Part shown: piece by piece, positions 1 through 7,030 of the stretch
How positions within the stretch are numbered: the stretch's first letter is position 1
Layout: each line of letters starts with the position of its first letter
DNA from: JBJHDF01 sp050486405
Lineage (GTDB): Bacteria; Pseudomonadota; Gammaproteobacteria; Pseudomonadales; Cellvibrionaceae
DNA length: 29,373 nucleotides
Direction of reading: 5' to 3'
NCBI GenBank assembly: GCA_050486405.1
Contig: JBJHDF010000037.1
Location: 1-29,373 of the forward strand
Position numbers and translations under genes: made by a program
Notes under the pieces: model-generated
The model's database searches: none
Seen by the model: the letters and a program-made list of their open reading frames with translations, nothing else
Told to the model about the DNA's origin: nothing

Positions 1-50
1 GGGGCTTTTAAGGTAGGGGTTCAGCCGCCGCTGTCCAGTCGGTAGAGGGT

Positions 51-69
51 CGCGCCCCTGGGGGGCGCG
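51..69. other. GC-rich hairpin after the DUF2799 lipoprotein gene
   Basis: A perfect 8-bp stem (CGCGCCCC/GGGGCGCG) with a 3-nt loop lies 9 bp past the stop codon of the minus-strand lipoprotein gene. No T-tract follows on the minus strand, so it is not a textbook intrinsic terminator, but it could stabilise the mRNA 3' end. I see no gene in bases 1-77. Confidence 0.4.
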
Positions 70-77
70 TCGGGGAT

Positions 78-503
78 TCAGTGGCCAAGGCCACCGCTGC
101 CGTGACTGGAGGGACGGGTCAGTCTTTCCAGCCGGCGACGCTCCTCCCGCTCGATGTAGGTGTCCAACCCCTCCCGATAGCCCAGAGCATAGGGGGAGTC
201 GGCCGAGCAGTGGCGGTAGGCCTGCCCGCCCTGGGAACCGCGGTGGCGACCGGCCTCAAAGGTGCAGTAGGATTCCACACCAGCGAGAAAGCCGGCCAGA
301 TACTGCTTTTCATCGGGCTCGACACCCACCGGCTCACACTGTCTGTTGTAACGCTCCAGCAGGCGAATATCCTCCCCCCGCTCACCGTCCGCCAGGCCGC
401 GCTCATACCAATCGGTGGCGGCGCAGTCCGCCACCCGGTGGCCGCCGCCGCACGCTGCCAACCCCACCGCTGTTATCAGGCCAATAATCACTCTGCAAAA
501 CAT
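78..503 (-). CDS. DUF2799-type small lipoprotein
   Basis: Predicted 141-aa envelope lipoprotein of unknown function. The N-terminus is a short hydrophobic signal ending in a lipobox-like GLAAC, so the cysteine would be acylated and the protein anchored in a membrane. The mature part is hydrophilic and Cys-containing, with two similar segments, DWYERGLADGERG and YALGYREGLDTY; the pattern of an aromatic residue, then a Gly-x-x-(D/E)-G turn is what I know of DUF2799 lipoproteins. I start it at the ATG directly before FCRVII, because this puts the signal peptide at the N-terminus. An ATG at 521 would add six residues and overlap the stop of the upstream FHA-EAL gene by 11 nt. The near-overlap suggests co-transcription with that gene. 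The family assignment is from pattern recognition; no biochemical role is known to me. Confidence 0.72.
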   Translation of the reverse strand: MFCRVIIGLITAVGLAACGGGHRVADCAATDWYERGLADGERGEDIRLLERYNRQCEPVGVEPDEKQYLAGFLAGVESYCTFEAGRHRGSQGGQAYRHCSADSPYALGYREGLDTYIEREERRRLERLTRPSSHGSGGLGH

Positions 504-510
504 AGCCGAC

Positions 511-1605
511 TCACTGTTCATCCAGGATAGATTCAGGATGACCATATAAAAATCCCTGAAAAAAGTCTATCCCTATCTCCCGGCACAGAACGGCCGTCTC
601 CTCGGTTTCTATGCCCTCCGCCAGGGTACGCACCCCCAGGCCGCTGATCATGGTGTTCAGAGTTTGCAACATCTGATAGCGGGGCGACCCCCGGGACTCG
701 ATATTGCGCACCAGGGCAATGTCGAACTTGAGATAATCCGGCGGCACCTCGATCAACTCCTGCAGCCGCGCCTGACCGGCGCCAAAGTCATCATAAGCGA
801 GGGCGATATTCATACCCGTCAAGGCCCGGCGCACCTCGGCCATGGCCTCCAGGTCGGTAATCGCGCCCTCGTGAACCTCAAACACCAGATTCAGATCCGG
901 GTACTGCTGGCGCAGCCCCCGCAGTTCGCCGAGCAACACATCAAAGTCCCGACACTCTTCCGGGTGGGTATTAAAGAACAGCGGCTGCCGCATGGCAACG
1001 GCCGCGGCGTCCTCGAAACAACGACGGCGCAGCAGTTGGCTCAGGGCCACTTCGGCGCCCAGGGTCTCCGCCAGATTGAACAACACCGCCGGACTGGGAC
1101 CCAGCACCGGATGGCAACCCCGACCGAGCAACTCATACCCGTAGGGCTCCCCCTGGGCGGTGGTGATGATCTGGCGGAAACCGCGCACCTGCCCCTCTCT
1201 CAGCAGTTCGAAAAACTCCCGAGTGTGCAGCGGAAACTGGTGGGGCAAATGCTTGATGCCCACCTGGGTGGCCTTGCGCCCGGCCTGGGTGGTCTTGCCG
1301 CGGGACTCCAGCATCAGGCGGAACTCGTGGTCGGCGAAATGCAGCACGTCGCCCGGCTCGACCACCGTGGGCTCGCGGATGGGCTGGCGGTTGACAAAGG
1401 TGCCGTTGGTGCTGCCCAGATCGGTGAGCAGCAGTCGATTGTCCAGCAGTTCAAAGCGGGCGTGCTGGCGGGAAATGCGTTCAACGTTGATCTGCAGGTC
1501 GCAGTCGCCGTGGCGGCCCAGCACGGTGGGCAGGGATTTCAACTCGAACCGCCGGGGCACCCGGGCGTCGTCCAGATACCCCTCAAGATAGTAGCGGTCG
1601 GTCAT
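511..1605 (-). CDS. FHA domain - EAL domain protein, c-di-GMP phosphodiesterase
   Basis: 364-aa cytoplasmic protein with no membrane segment. Residues 25-98 form a forkhead-associated domain that binds phosphothreonine: GR at 30-31, SRQHA at 45-49 and LGSTNGTFVN at 63-72 are the signature loops. Residues about 128-360 form an EAL domain, which hydrolyses cyclic-di-GMP to pGpG. Its catalytic set looks complete: E158 in ELLGR, N212, E243, D272-D273 in DDFG, K293 in LKFD, E330 in AEGIE and Q350 in FFQG. There is no GGDEF domain. The start is ATG 1605 because it places the FHA fold at the N-terminus and follows a GGGAG ribosome site; the longer upstream reading runs into the symporter gene. The inferred role is c-di-GMP breakdown directed by a Ser/Thr-phosphorylated partner. 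It sits downstream of a Na+/sugar symporter and just upstream of a lipoprotein gene. Confidence 0.88.
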   Translation of the reverse strand: MTDRYYLEGYLDDARVPRRFELKSLPTVLGRHGDCDLQINVERISRQHARFELLDNRLLLTDLGSTNGTFVNRQPIREPTVVEPGDVLHFADHEFRLMLESRGKTTQAGRKATQVGIKHLPHQFPLHTREFFELLREGQVRGFRQIITTAQGEPYGYELLGRGCHPVLGPSPAVLFNLAETLGAEVALSQLLRRRCFEDAAAVAMRQPLFFNTHPEECRDFDVLLGELRGLRQQYPDLNLVFEVHEGAITDLEAMAEVRRALTGMNIALAYDDFGAGQARLQELIEVPPDYLKFDIALVRNIESRGSPRYQMLQTLNTMISGLGVRTLAEGIETEETAVLCREIGIDFFQGFLYGHPESILDEQ

Positions 1606-1608
1606 TGC

Positions 1609-1642
1609 ATTATGCTCCCGATGGCCCCTGAACCAGCATAAT
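1609..1642 (-). promoter_or_regulatory. Inverted repeat around the FHA-EAL ribosome site
   Basis: Perfect 8-bp arms, ATTATGCT at 1609-1616 and AGCATAAT at 1635-1642, are separated by 18 bp. One arm lies just upstream of the start codon and the GGGAG ribosome site is next to that arm inside the loop. It could be an operator or an RNA hairpin that limits translation. This is inference from position and symmetry only. Confidence 0.4.
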
Positions 1643-1670
1643 CGGGACGGGCGGAATAGTCCAGGCAGAC

Positions 1671-1696
1671 GGCGGGCTGCTGCTCGACAGCCCGCC
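1671..1696 (-). terminator. Stem-loop after the Na+/sugar symporter gene
   Basis: A 9-bp perfect stem (GGCGGGCTG/CAGCCCGCC) with an 8-nt loop lies 17 bp beyond the symporter stop codon. It lacks a U-tract on the minus strand, so it may be a weak or factor-assisted terminator, or an mRNA-stabilising hairpin. Confidence 0.45.
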
Positions 1697-1712
1697 AAGT
1701 CCGCCCTGCCCC

Positions 1713-3290
1713 TTACCACCAGGTGGCGTAGAGGGCAATCAGAATCAGAATCACACCCAGGGAAGCCAGGTTGTAGCCGGTGGTGGTGGAGAACTGGATA
1801 CCCTGCAGATCGATGGCCTTTTCCTGCTCCTTGACGCCACTGAGCATGGTGATCAGCAACGCAATAAGAATACAGGCAATGAACACCAGCCCGACCCGGT
1901 CGATAAACGGCAGTCCCGGGGCGTAATACCACAGAATGCCCGACAGTACCGCCGAGGCAATGGCAGCCACCAGGGCGGACAGCGCCGTTGCCTTTTTCCA
2001 GAAAAAGCCCATCAGGAAGATGGCGACGATACCTGGCGTAAAGAAGCCGGTGAACTCCTGGATGTACTGGAAGGCCTGATCCAGCTCACCGAGCAGTGGT
2101 CGGGCCACCAACACCGCCACCAGCATGGCCGTGGCCGCCGCGCAGCGGCCCACCAGCACACTTTTCTTCTCGCTGGCATTGGGGTTGATCAGCTTCTTGT
2201 AGATGTCCACGGTGAAGATGGTGGAGATACTGTTACTCATGGAGCCCAGCGACGATGCAATGGCGGCCACCAGGGCGGCAAAGGTGATGCCCAGCAGGCC
2301 CTGGGGCACCATCTGCATCATGGTGGGATAGGCCTGATCCGGCCGCTGCAGTTCCGGCGCCAGCATATAGGCGGCGATACCCGGCAGCACCACAATCACC
2401 GGCATCAGGAGTTTCAGGTAGGCGGCAAAGGCAATACCCTTTTGCGCTTCGCGCAGATCCTTCGCCGCCAGCGCCCGCTGGGTGATGTACTGGTTGAAAC
2501 CCCAATAGGACAGATTCATGATCCACATACCGCCAATCAGCACCGAGATACCCGGCAAACTGATGTAGTGCTCGTGGGAGGGGTCGAGGATCATATTGAA
2601 CTTCTCGGGCACCTCGGCCAGCATGATGGTGAAGCCCTGCCAGGCACCACCGCCGTCGCCGAAGCTGTCGGAAATGTGGTTCAGCGCCAGGAAGCTCACC
2701 AGCAGGCCGCCCATTATCAACAACACCACCTGAATGATGTCGGTCAGGGCAATGGCCTTGAGGCCGCCGTAGATGGAGTAGCCGATGGAGAATACCGCCA
2801 GGAATATCAGGCCGTAGACCATTTCCAGGCCGGTGATAGTGTGAATTGCCAGAGCGCCCAGCCAGAGCACCGCAGCCAGGTTGACAAAGGTGTAGACACC
2901 CAGCCAGAAAATGGCCATAACGATCCGCACCCGGTAGTCGAACCGCTGCTCCAGGAACTGGGGCATGGTATAGATGCGCTTTTCCAGGAAGATCGGCAGG
3001 AAAAACTTGCCGACGATGAGCAGGGTCAGCGCCGCCATCCACTCGTAGGAGGCGATGGCCAGGCCGATGGCAAAGCCGGAGCCGGACATGCCGATAATCT
3101 GCTCGGCGGAAATATTGGCGGCGATCAGTGATGCGCCTATTGCCCACCAGGGCAGGTTGCGACCGGCGAGAAAGTAATCCTGGGTGTCCTTGGTGTGCCC
3201 GGTCCTTTCCCGGGAAACCCACCAGGCGATGCCCACCAGGAGCACACAGTAGACCACAAAGGTAGCAATATCCAGCGGTGAGAGCGTCAT
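1713..3290 (-). CDS. Sodium/sugar symporter, SSS family (vSGLT-like)
   Basis: 525-aa integral inner-membrane protein of the solute:sodium symporter family with about 14 hydrophobic segments. It resembles the Vibrio Na+/galactose transporter vSGLT throughout and is close to it in length (vSGLT is about 543 aa). The sugar-binding residues of vSGLT are recognisable: the Gln of NISAEQ, the Glu of YEW, the Asn-Leu-x-Tyr-Trp gate in NLSYWGFNQY, and the Gln of FQYIQE. It therefore probably imports a hexose with Na+; the exact sugar cannot be told. The start ATG is the first in frame. A 212-bp gap separates it from phoU upstream, so it probably has its own promoter, although I found no convincing -35/-10 pair there. 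No sugar catabolic genes lie nearby. Confidence 0.9.
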   Translation of the reverse strand: MTLSPLDIATFVVYCVLLVGIAWWVSRERTGHTKDTQDYFLAGRNLPWWAIGASLIAANISAEQIIGMSGSGFAIGLAIASYEWMAALTLLIVGKFFLPIFLEKRIYTMPQFLEQRFDYRVRIVMAIFWLGVYTFVNLAAVLWLGALAIHTITGLEMVYGLIFLAVFSIGYSIYGGLKAIALTDIIQVVLLIMGGLLVSFLALNHISDSFGDGGGAWQGFTIMLAEVPEKFNMILDPSHEHYISLPGISVLIGGMWIMNLSYWGFNQYITQRALAAKDLREAQKGIAFAAYLKLLMPVIVVLPGIAAYMLAPELQRPDQAYPTMMQMVPQGLLGITFAALVAAIASSLGSMSNSISTIFTVDIYKKLINPNASEKKSVLVGRCAAATAMLVAVLVARPLLGELDQAFQYIQEFTGFFTPGIVAIFLMGFFWKKATALSALVAAIASAVLSGILWYYAPGLPFIDRVGLVFIACILIALLITMLSGVKEQEKAIDLQGIQFSTTTGYNLASLGVILILIALYATWW

Positions 3291-3462
3291 GAATGTTTCC
3301 TCGGACTTATGCCATTTGTTATGTTATCAGTTTGCCATCAGGCGGCCGTATTATGCACCGAAATTCCGCCGACGGCGAGCAGCACCGCCCCTTTCGGCAG
3401 TGCCAATGCAAGATTTTGCGCGCACCAGGCTCCCAGAAAGCCACCGGGAAAAGTGAGGAAAC

Positions 3463-3484
3463 GCGCCCGATTCCCTTTGGGCGC
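3463..3484 (-). terminator. Possible terminator after phoU
   Basis: A 6-bp GC stem (GCGCCC/GGGCGC) with a 10-nt loop lies about 20 bp past the phoU stop. On the minus strand it is followed by G and a short TTT run. It is weak, but correctly placed for the end of the pst operon. Confidence 0.42.
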
Positions 3485-3502
3485 TTACTTTGATCGGGAA
3501 GT

Positions 3503-4225
3503 TTACTCGACGTCGCCCAGTTGTTCCTTGACGTCGTCGGCGCTGTTGGCGTGGCGGATGTCTTCTCCCTTGACCAGATAGACCACGTACTGGGCCAGAT
3601 TGCGGGCGTGATCGCCGATGCGCTCCAGGGCGCGCAGGGACCAGAGAATATTCAGCGCCCGGGAAATACTGCGCGGATCTTCCATCATGAAAGTGATCAT
3701 TTCGCGCAGGGCGGTGGCGTACTCCATGTCCACGGTCTTGTCGGTCTGCACCACCTTGAGTGCCTGTTCCATATCCAGCCGGGCGAAGGCGTCCAGGGCG
3801 TCGGCCAGCATCCGGGAGACGTAGTCGCCGATATGGCGCACTTCCACATAACCGCGCGGCGCCATGCCGTCGCGGGTCAGGGCCATGGCCTGCCGGGCGA
3901 TCTTGCTGGCCTCGTCCCCTACCCGCTCCAGGTCGGTGATGGCTTTGGTGATGGCAATCACCAGACGCAGGTCGCTGGCGGCGGGCTGACGGCGGGCGAG
4001 AATCAGCAGGCACTCCTCGTCGATGGACATTTCCATGCTGTCCACCTTGCGGTCGTTGCGCACCACCTTTTCCGCGCGCTCCGCGTCCGCTTCGATCAAC
4101 GCCTTGATGGCGTCGTTGACCATGCGCTGGGTAAGGCCGCCCATCTCCATCAGATGGGTGCGCACATCGGACAGGTCCTTGTTGAACTGGCGGGATATGT
4201 GATCTTGATAGTCGTCTTTTGCCAT
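3503..4225 (-). CDS. phoU: Phosphate signalling protein PhoU
   Basis: 240-aa cytoplasmic protein made of two repeats of a three-helix PhoU domain, the standard family length. Each repeat contains the metal-cluster-type motif: DRKVDSMEMSIDEE in the first and DKTVDMEY in the second, followed by ERIGDHARNLAQYV near the end. PhoU links the Pst transporter to the sensor kinase PhoR and dampens transport and the Pho response when phosphate is plentiful. It is the last gene of the pst group, 10 bp after pstB, matching the usual order pstSCAB-phoU. It should be co-transcribed with pstC-pstA-pstB from the Pho-box promoter upstream of pstC. No phoB or phoR is in the window. Confidence 0.97.
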   Translation of the reverse strand: MAKDDYQDHISRQFNKDLSDVRTHLMEMGGLTQRMVNDAIKALIEADAERAEKVVRNDRKVDSMEMSIDEECLLILARRQPAASDLRLVIAITKAITDLERVGDEASKIARQAMALTRDGMAPRGYVEVRHIGDYVSRMLADALDAFARLDMEQALKVVQTDKTVDMEYATALREMITFMMEDPRSISRALNILWSLRALERIGDHARNLAQYVVYLVKGEDIRHANSADDVKEQLGDVE

Positions 4226-4235
4226 GGTGTGCCTC

Positions 4236-5078
4236 TTAGCCGTAGCGGCCGGTGATATAGTCTTCGGTTTGCTTCTTGCCGGGATTGGTGAACATGGTAT
4301 CCGTATCGTTGTACTCCACCAGGTTGCCCATATACAGGAAGGCGGTATAGTCGGACACCCGCGCCGCCTGTTGCATGTTGTGGGTCACGATGACAATGGT
4401 GTACTGCTCCTTGAGTTCGGTAATCAGCTCTTCGACCTTGGCGGTGGAAATCGGGTCCAGGGCCGAGGCCGGTTCGTCCAGCAGAATCACTTCCGGCTCG
4501 ATGGCGATGGCGCGGGCGATCACCAGACGCTGCTGCTGGCCACCGGACAGGCTGAAAGCGTTTTCCTGCAAACGGTCCTTCACCTCGTCCCAGAGGGCGG
4601 CGCGGCGCAGGGATTGCTCCACCACTTCGTCCAGTACCCGGCGGGATTTGACGCCCTGCAGGCGCAAACCGAAGGCCACGTTTTCGTAGATGCTTTTGGG
4701 AAAGGGGTTGGGCTTCTGGAACACCATGCCCACCCGGCGGCGCAGTTCCGCCACGTCCACCTTGCGGTCGTAGATATCTGCACCGTCCAGCAGTATCTTG
4801 CCCTCGATGCGGCAGACATCGATCAGATCGTTCATGCGATTGATGCAGCGCAGCAGTGTGGACTTACCGCAGCCGCTGGGGCCGATAAAGGCGGTGACGC
4901 GCTTTTGCGGAATTTCCAGACTGATGCCCTTGAGGGCCTGATCGTCGCCGTAATAGAGTTTCAGGTCCTGGATGCTGACGCATGTCTGCTCATCGTCGAG
5001 ACTGAGCTGATCCCGGCCGCCGCGCAACTGGCTGGAGTCCACCGCGTGGGTTCGGGGGCTGCTGACTTGATCGTTCAT
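4236..5078 (-). CDS. pstB: Phosphate ABC transporter ATP-binding protein PstB
   Basis: 280-aa cytoplasmic ATPase that powers phosphate import through PstC/PstA. After a variable N-terminus of about 30 residues the ABC domain is complete: Walker A GPSGCGKST, Q-loop in MVFQKPNPFPKS, signature LSGGQQQRLVIARA, Walker B VILLDEPASALDP and the switch His in VTHNM. The NPFPKSIYENVAFG stretch and the (x)YNDTDTMFTNP tail are characteristic of PstB. The start at ATG 5078 has an AGGT-type ribosome site. It is separated from pstA by about 240 bp, unusually long for a pst operon. That gap is filled mostly by a palindrome-ended repeat element, and no Pho box was recognisable inside it. Confidence 0.97.
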   Translation of the reverse strand: MNDQVSSPRTHAVDSSQLRGGRDQLSLDDEQTCVSIQDLKLYYGDDQALKGISLEIPQKRVTAFIGPSGCGKSTLLRCINRMNDLIDVCRIEGKILLDGADIYDRKVDVAELRRRVGMVFQKPNPFPKSIYENVAFGLRLQGVKSRRVLDEVVEQSLRRAALWDEVKDRLQENAFSLSGGQQQRLVIARAIAIEPEVILLDEPASALDPISTAKVEELITELKEQYTIVIVTHNMQQAARVSDYTAFLYMGNLVEYNDTDTMFTNPGKKQTEDYITGRYG

Positions 5079-5139
5079 GGCGTTACCTGTCTTAGTTTTA
5101 AACTGGCATTTGAATAATTTGTAAATACAGAAGTCATTT

Positions 5140-5311
5140 CATAAACGTAGCGAGCGTGCGGCTGGTGGTGGCCGCCGGAGCGCAGGAACCGCACGCCTGC
5201 ATGAACGCAGGCGATAGGGCGACGCAGGAGCCAAAGCCGCAGTGTATATGCCAATACATGAGGATTCCGAGCACCGCCGGACGCCACCAGACGTGCGCGC
5301 AGTAGTTTATG
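5140..5311. repeat. Palindrome-ended intergenic element between pstA and pstB
   Basis: A 172-bp block begins with CATAAAC and ends with GTTTATG, so its termini are inverted. The flanking arms (about 38 bp each) are imperfectly inverted, sharing CTGGTGG and CCGG cores. Inside are a perfect 7-bp hairpin CGCCTGC/GCAGGCG (5194-5213, loop ATGAAC) and GC-rich near-repeats of the form TGCGG...CTCCTGCG. It is open in some frames, but those readings look like no protein family. I recall similar blocks as multicopy intergenic repeats in marine gammaproteobacteria; this is memory, not a search. There is no transposase and I see no clear target-site duplication. It begins 10 bp after the pstA stop and could fold in the pstC-phoU mRNA. 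Confidence 0.6.
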
Positions 5312-5320
5312 GGATGGCTT

Positions 5321-6988
5321 CTAATCGCTCTCACTGCGATATCGCTCCCGCAGCCGGTTTCGGATCACCATGGCCGTCAGGTTGAGTATGATAATCAACA
5401 TCACCAGTACCATGGCGGTAGCGTATACCAATGGCCGGCCGGCCTCGACGTTGGGGCTCTGGAAGCCGACATCAAAAATATGGAAGCCCAGGTGCATAAA
5501 GGCGCGATCCAGATGCAGAAAAGGCGGATTGCCGTCCAGCGGCAGACTGGGCGCCATTTTCACCACACCCACCAGCATCAGCGGCGCCACTTCTCCCGCC
5601 GCCCGGGCCACGGCGAGAATCAACCCGGTCATCATGGCTGGCGCCGCCAGGGGCACCACGGTGCGCCACAGGGTCTCCGCTTTGGTGGCGCCCAGTGCCA
5701 GGCTGCCATCGCGGATGGTGCGCGGGATGCGCGACAAGCCTTCCTCGGTGGAGACGATCACCACCGGCAGCGTCAACAGCGCCAGGGTGAGCGACGCCCA
5801 GATCAGGGCCGGACTGCCGAAAGTGGGCGACGGCAATGCCTCCCGGTAAAACATCTGATCGATATTGCCACCGAGGAAATAGACAAAGAAGCCCAGGCCA
5901 AACACCCCGAAGACAATGGACGGCACCCCCGCGAGGTTGTTTACGGAAATGCGGATCACCCGTGTCAGCGGCCCCTGTTTGGCGTACTCGCGCAGGTAGA
6001 TGGCCGCCAGCACACCGAAGGGCGTCACCACGATGGACATCAGGATCACCATCAGTACGGTGCCGTAAATGGCCGGCAGAATCCCACCCTCGGTATTGGC
6101 TTCCCGGGGGAAGCCACTGACAAAGTCCCAGAAGCTTTTGCCGTAGTGCCCAATCTTGTTCAGCGTACTCATATTGTTGGGCCACCAGGCGTGAACGATG
6201 CTGTCCAGTCCAATAACCCGCTCCTGACCATCGGTGGTTTGCACGCCGATGGCGTAGCGTGAGACCTCGCGCCGCAGTTCGTTGCGGCGCGCTTCCAGTT
6301 CGTTGTACTCGGCTTGCAGTTCTTCGCGCTGCACTTCGGCTTCGGCGCGCAGTTGTACTCGCTCCTCCTCGGAGAGGCGCTCGTTCATATCCACTCCGCG
6401 CAGACGCAGGCGAATCTGCTCCATGCGGAAGTTGACGTCACCGATTTCCGAGCGTTCGATCCGGTGTATCTGCGCAACCAGTGTACGGGTTTCCCGGATC
6501 TTGCTGCGAAAGGCTTCGCGCGCTTCGTCACCGGTGGCCATCACCTGGCCATCGATACGGTAGTCGCGCAGATAGCCAATAAAATCGCCCCACTGCAACC
6601 GCTCGATAACCATTGCATCTTCCGGATGACGCAGGTCGCTCATATTGTCTTCCAGATACCAGACAAAGTCCTGGCCGGTAATATCGCGGTTACCGCGCTT
6701 GATCAGATGACGAACCACCACTTCCTGGTCCTCCGGCACCACAAAACCGGCCTCGCGCATGGCGGCGGCGGTCATGGTTTCCGAGCGGCTGATTTCACCC
6801 ATCACCCGCTGCGGCTCGGCATCGACCCTGGCGCGATGCTCAAACTCCACCACCGGCTTGGGCCAGAAGTGGCTGAGCCCCTGATAGGCAATCAGCCCCA
6901 CCAGCCCCAGCACCATGACCATGCTCACCGCCACAGCGCCACCGCTGAGCCAGATCCAGGGAGAGCCCTTGCTAAACCAGTCTTTCAT
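5321..6988 (-). CDS. pstA: Phosphate ABC transporter permease PstA, enlarged form
   Basis: 555-aa inner-membrane permease, roughly 260 residues longer than the E. coli protein. One transmembrane helix at about 13-38 is followed by a periplasmic insert (about 40-290) containing a charged coiled coil near 185-245, rich in Glu/Arg (RVQLRAEAEVQREELQAEY). The MetI-type permease domain begins near GILPAIYGTVLMVIL and contains the EAA loop (GALALGATKAETLWRTVVPLAAP-like segment), which contacts PstB. I know similarly enlarged PstA proteins from Pseudomonas and relatives, so this looks like a lineage trait, not an artefact. The gene lies 42 bp after pstC with a GGGGAA ribosome site. Function in phosphate translocation is certain; the role of the insert is unknown. 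Confidence 0.94.
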   Translation of the reverse strand: MKDWFSKGSPWIWLSGGAVAVSMVMVLGLVGLIAYQGLSHFWPKPVVEFEHRARVDAEPQRVMGEISRSETMTAAAMREAGFVVPEDQEVVVRHLIKRGNRDITGQDFVWYLEDNMSDLRHPEDAMVIERLQWGDFIGYLRDYRIDGQVMATGDEAREAFRSKIRETRTLVAQIHRIERSEIGDVNFRMEQIRLRLRGVDMNERLSEEERVQLRAEAEVQREELQAEYNELEARRNELRREVSRYAIGVQTTDGQERVIGLDSIVHAWWPNNMSTLNKIGHYGKSFWDFVSGFPREANTEGGILPAIYGTVLMVILMSIVVTPFGVLAAIYLREYAKQGPLTRVIRISVNNLAGVPSIVFGVFGLGFFVYFLGGNIDQMFYREALPSPTFGSPALIWASLTLALLTLPVVIVSTEEGLSRIPRTIRDGSLALGATKAETLWRTVVPLAAPAMMTGLILAVARAAGEVAPLMLVGVVKMAPSLPLDGNPPFLHLDRAFMHLGFHIFDVGFQSPNVEAGRPLVYATAMVLVMLIIILNLTAMVIRNRLRERYRSESD

Positions 6989-7030
6989 ATCGTTTCCCCA
7001 ATAATTCTTTCTGTGTATTCAGCCAAGGGC

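Noticed and set aside
1..77. Short reading frame continuing after the lipoprotein stop (about 18 codons)
   Set aside because: It has no start codon and would only be reached by stop-codon read-through; the region also forms a hairpin.
1606..1932. Upstream extension of the FHA-EAL frame
   Set aside because: It overlaps the symporter gene out of frame and is low-complexity in composition; ATG 1605 gives a proper FHA N-terminus.
5079..5139. Possible third Pho box just upstream of pstB
   Set aside because: CTGTATT and nearby A/T stretches do not give two heptamers at 11-bp spacing, and no -10 follows.
5075..5334. Two open frames on the minus strand between pstA and pstB (about 66-70 aa)
   Set aside because: They lie almost wholly in the palindrome-ended element, have no convincing ribosome site and no family resemblance; they are by-products of the repeat.
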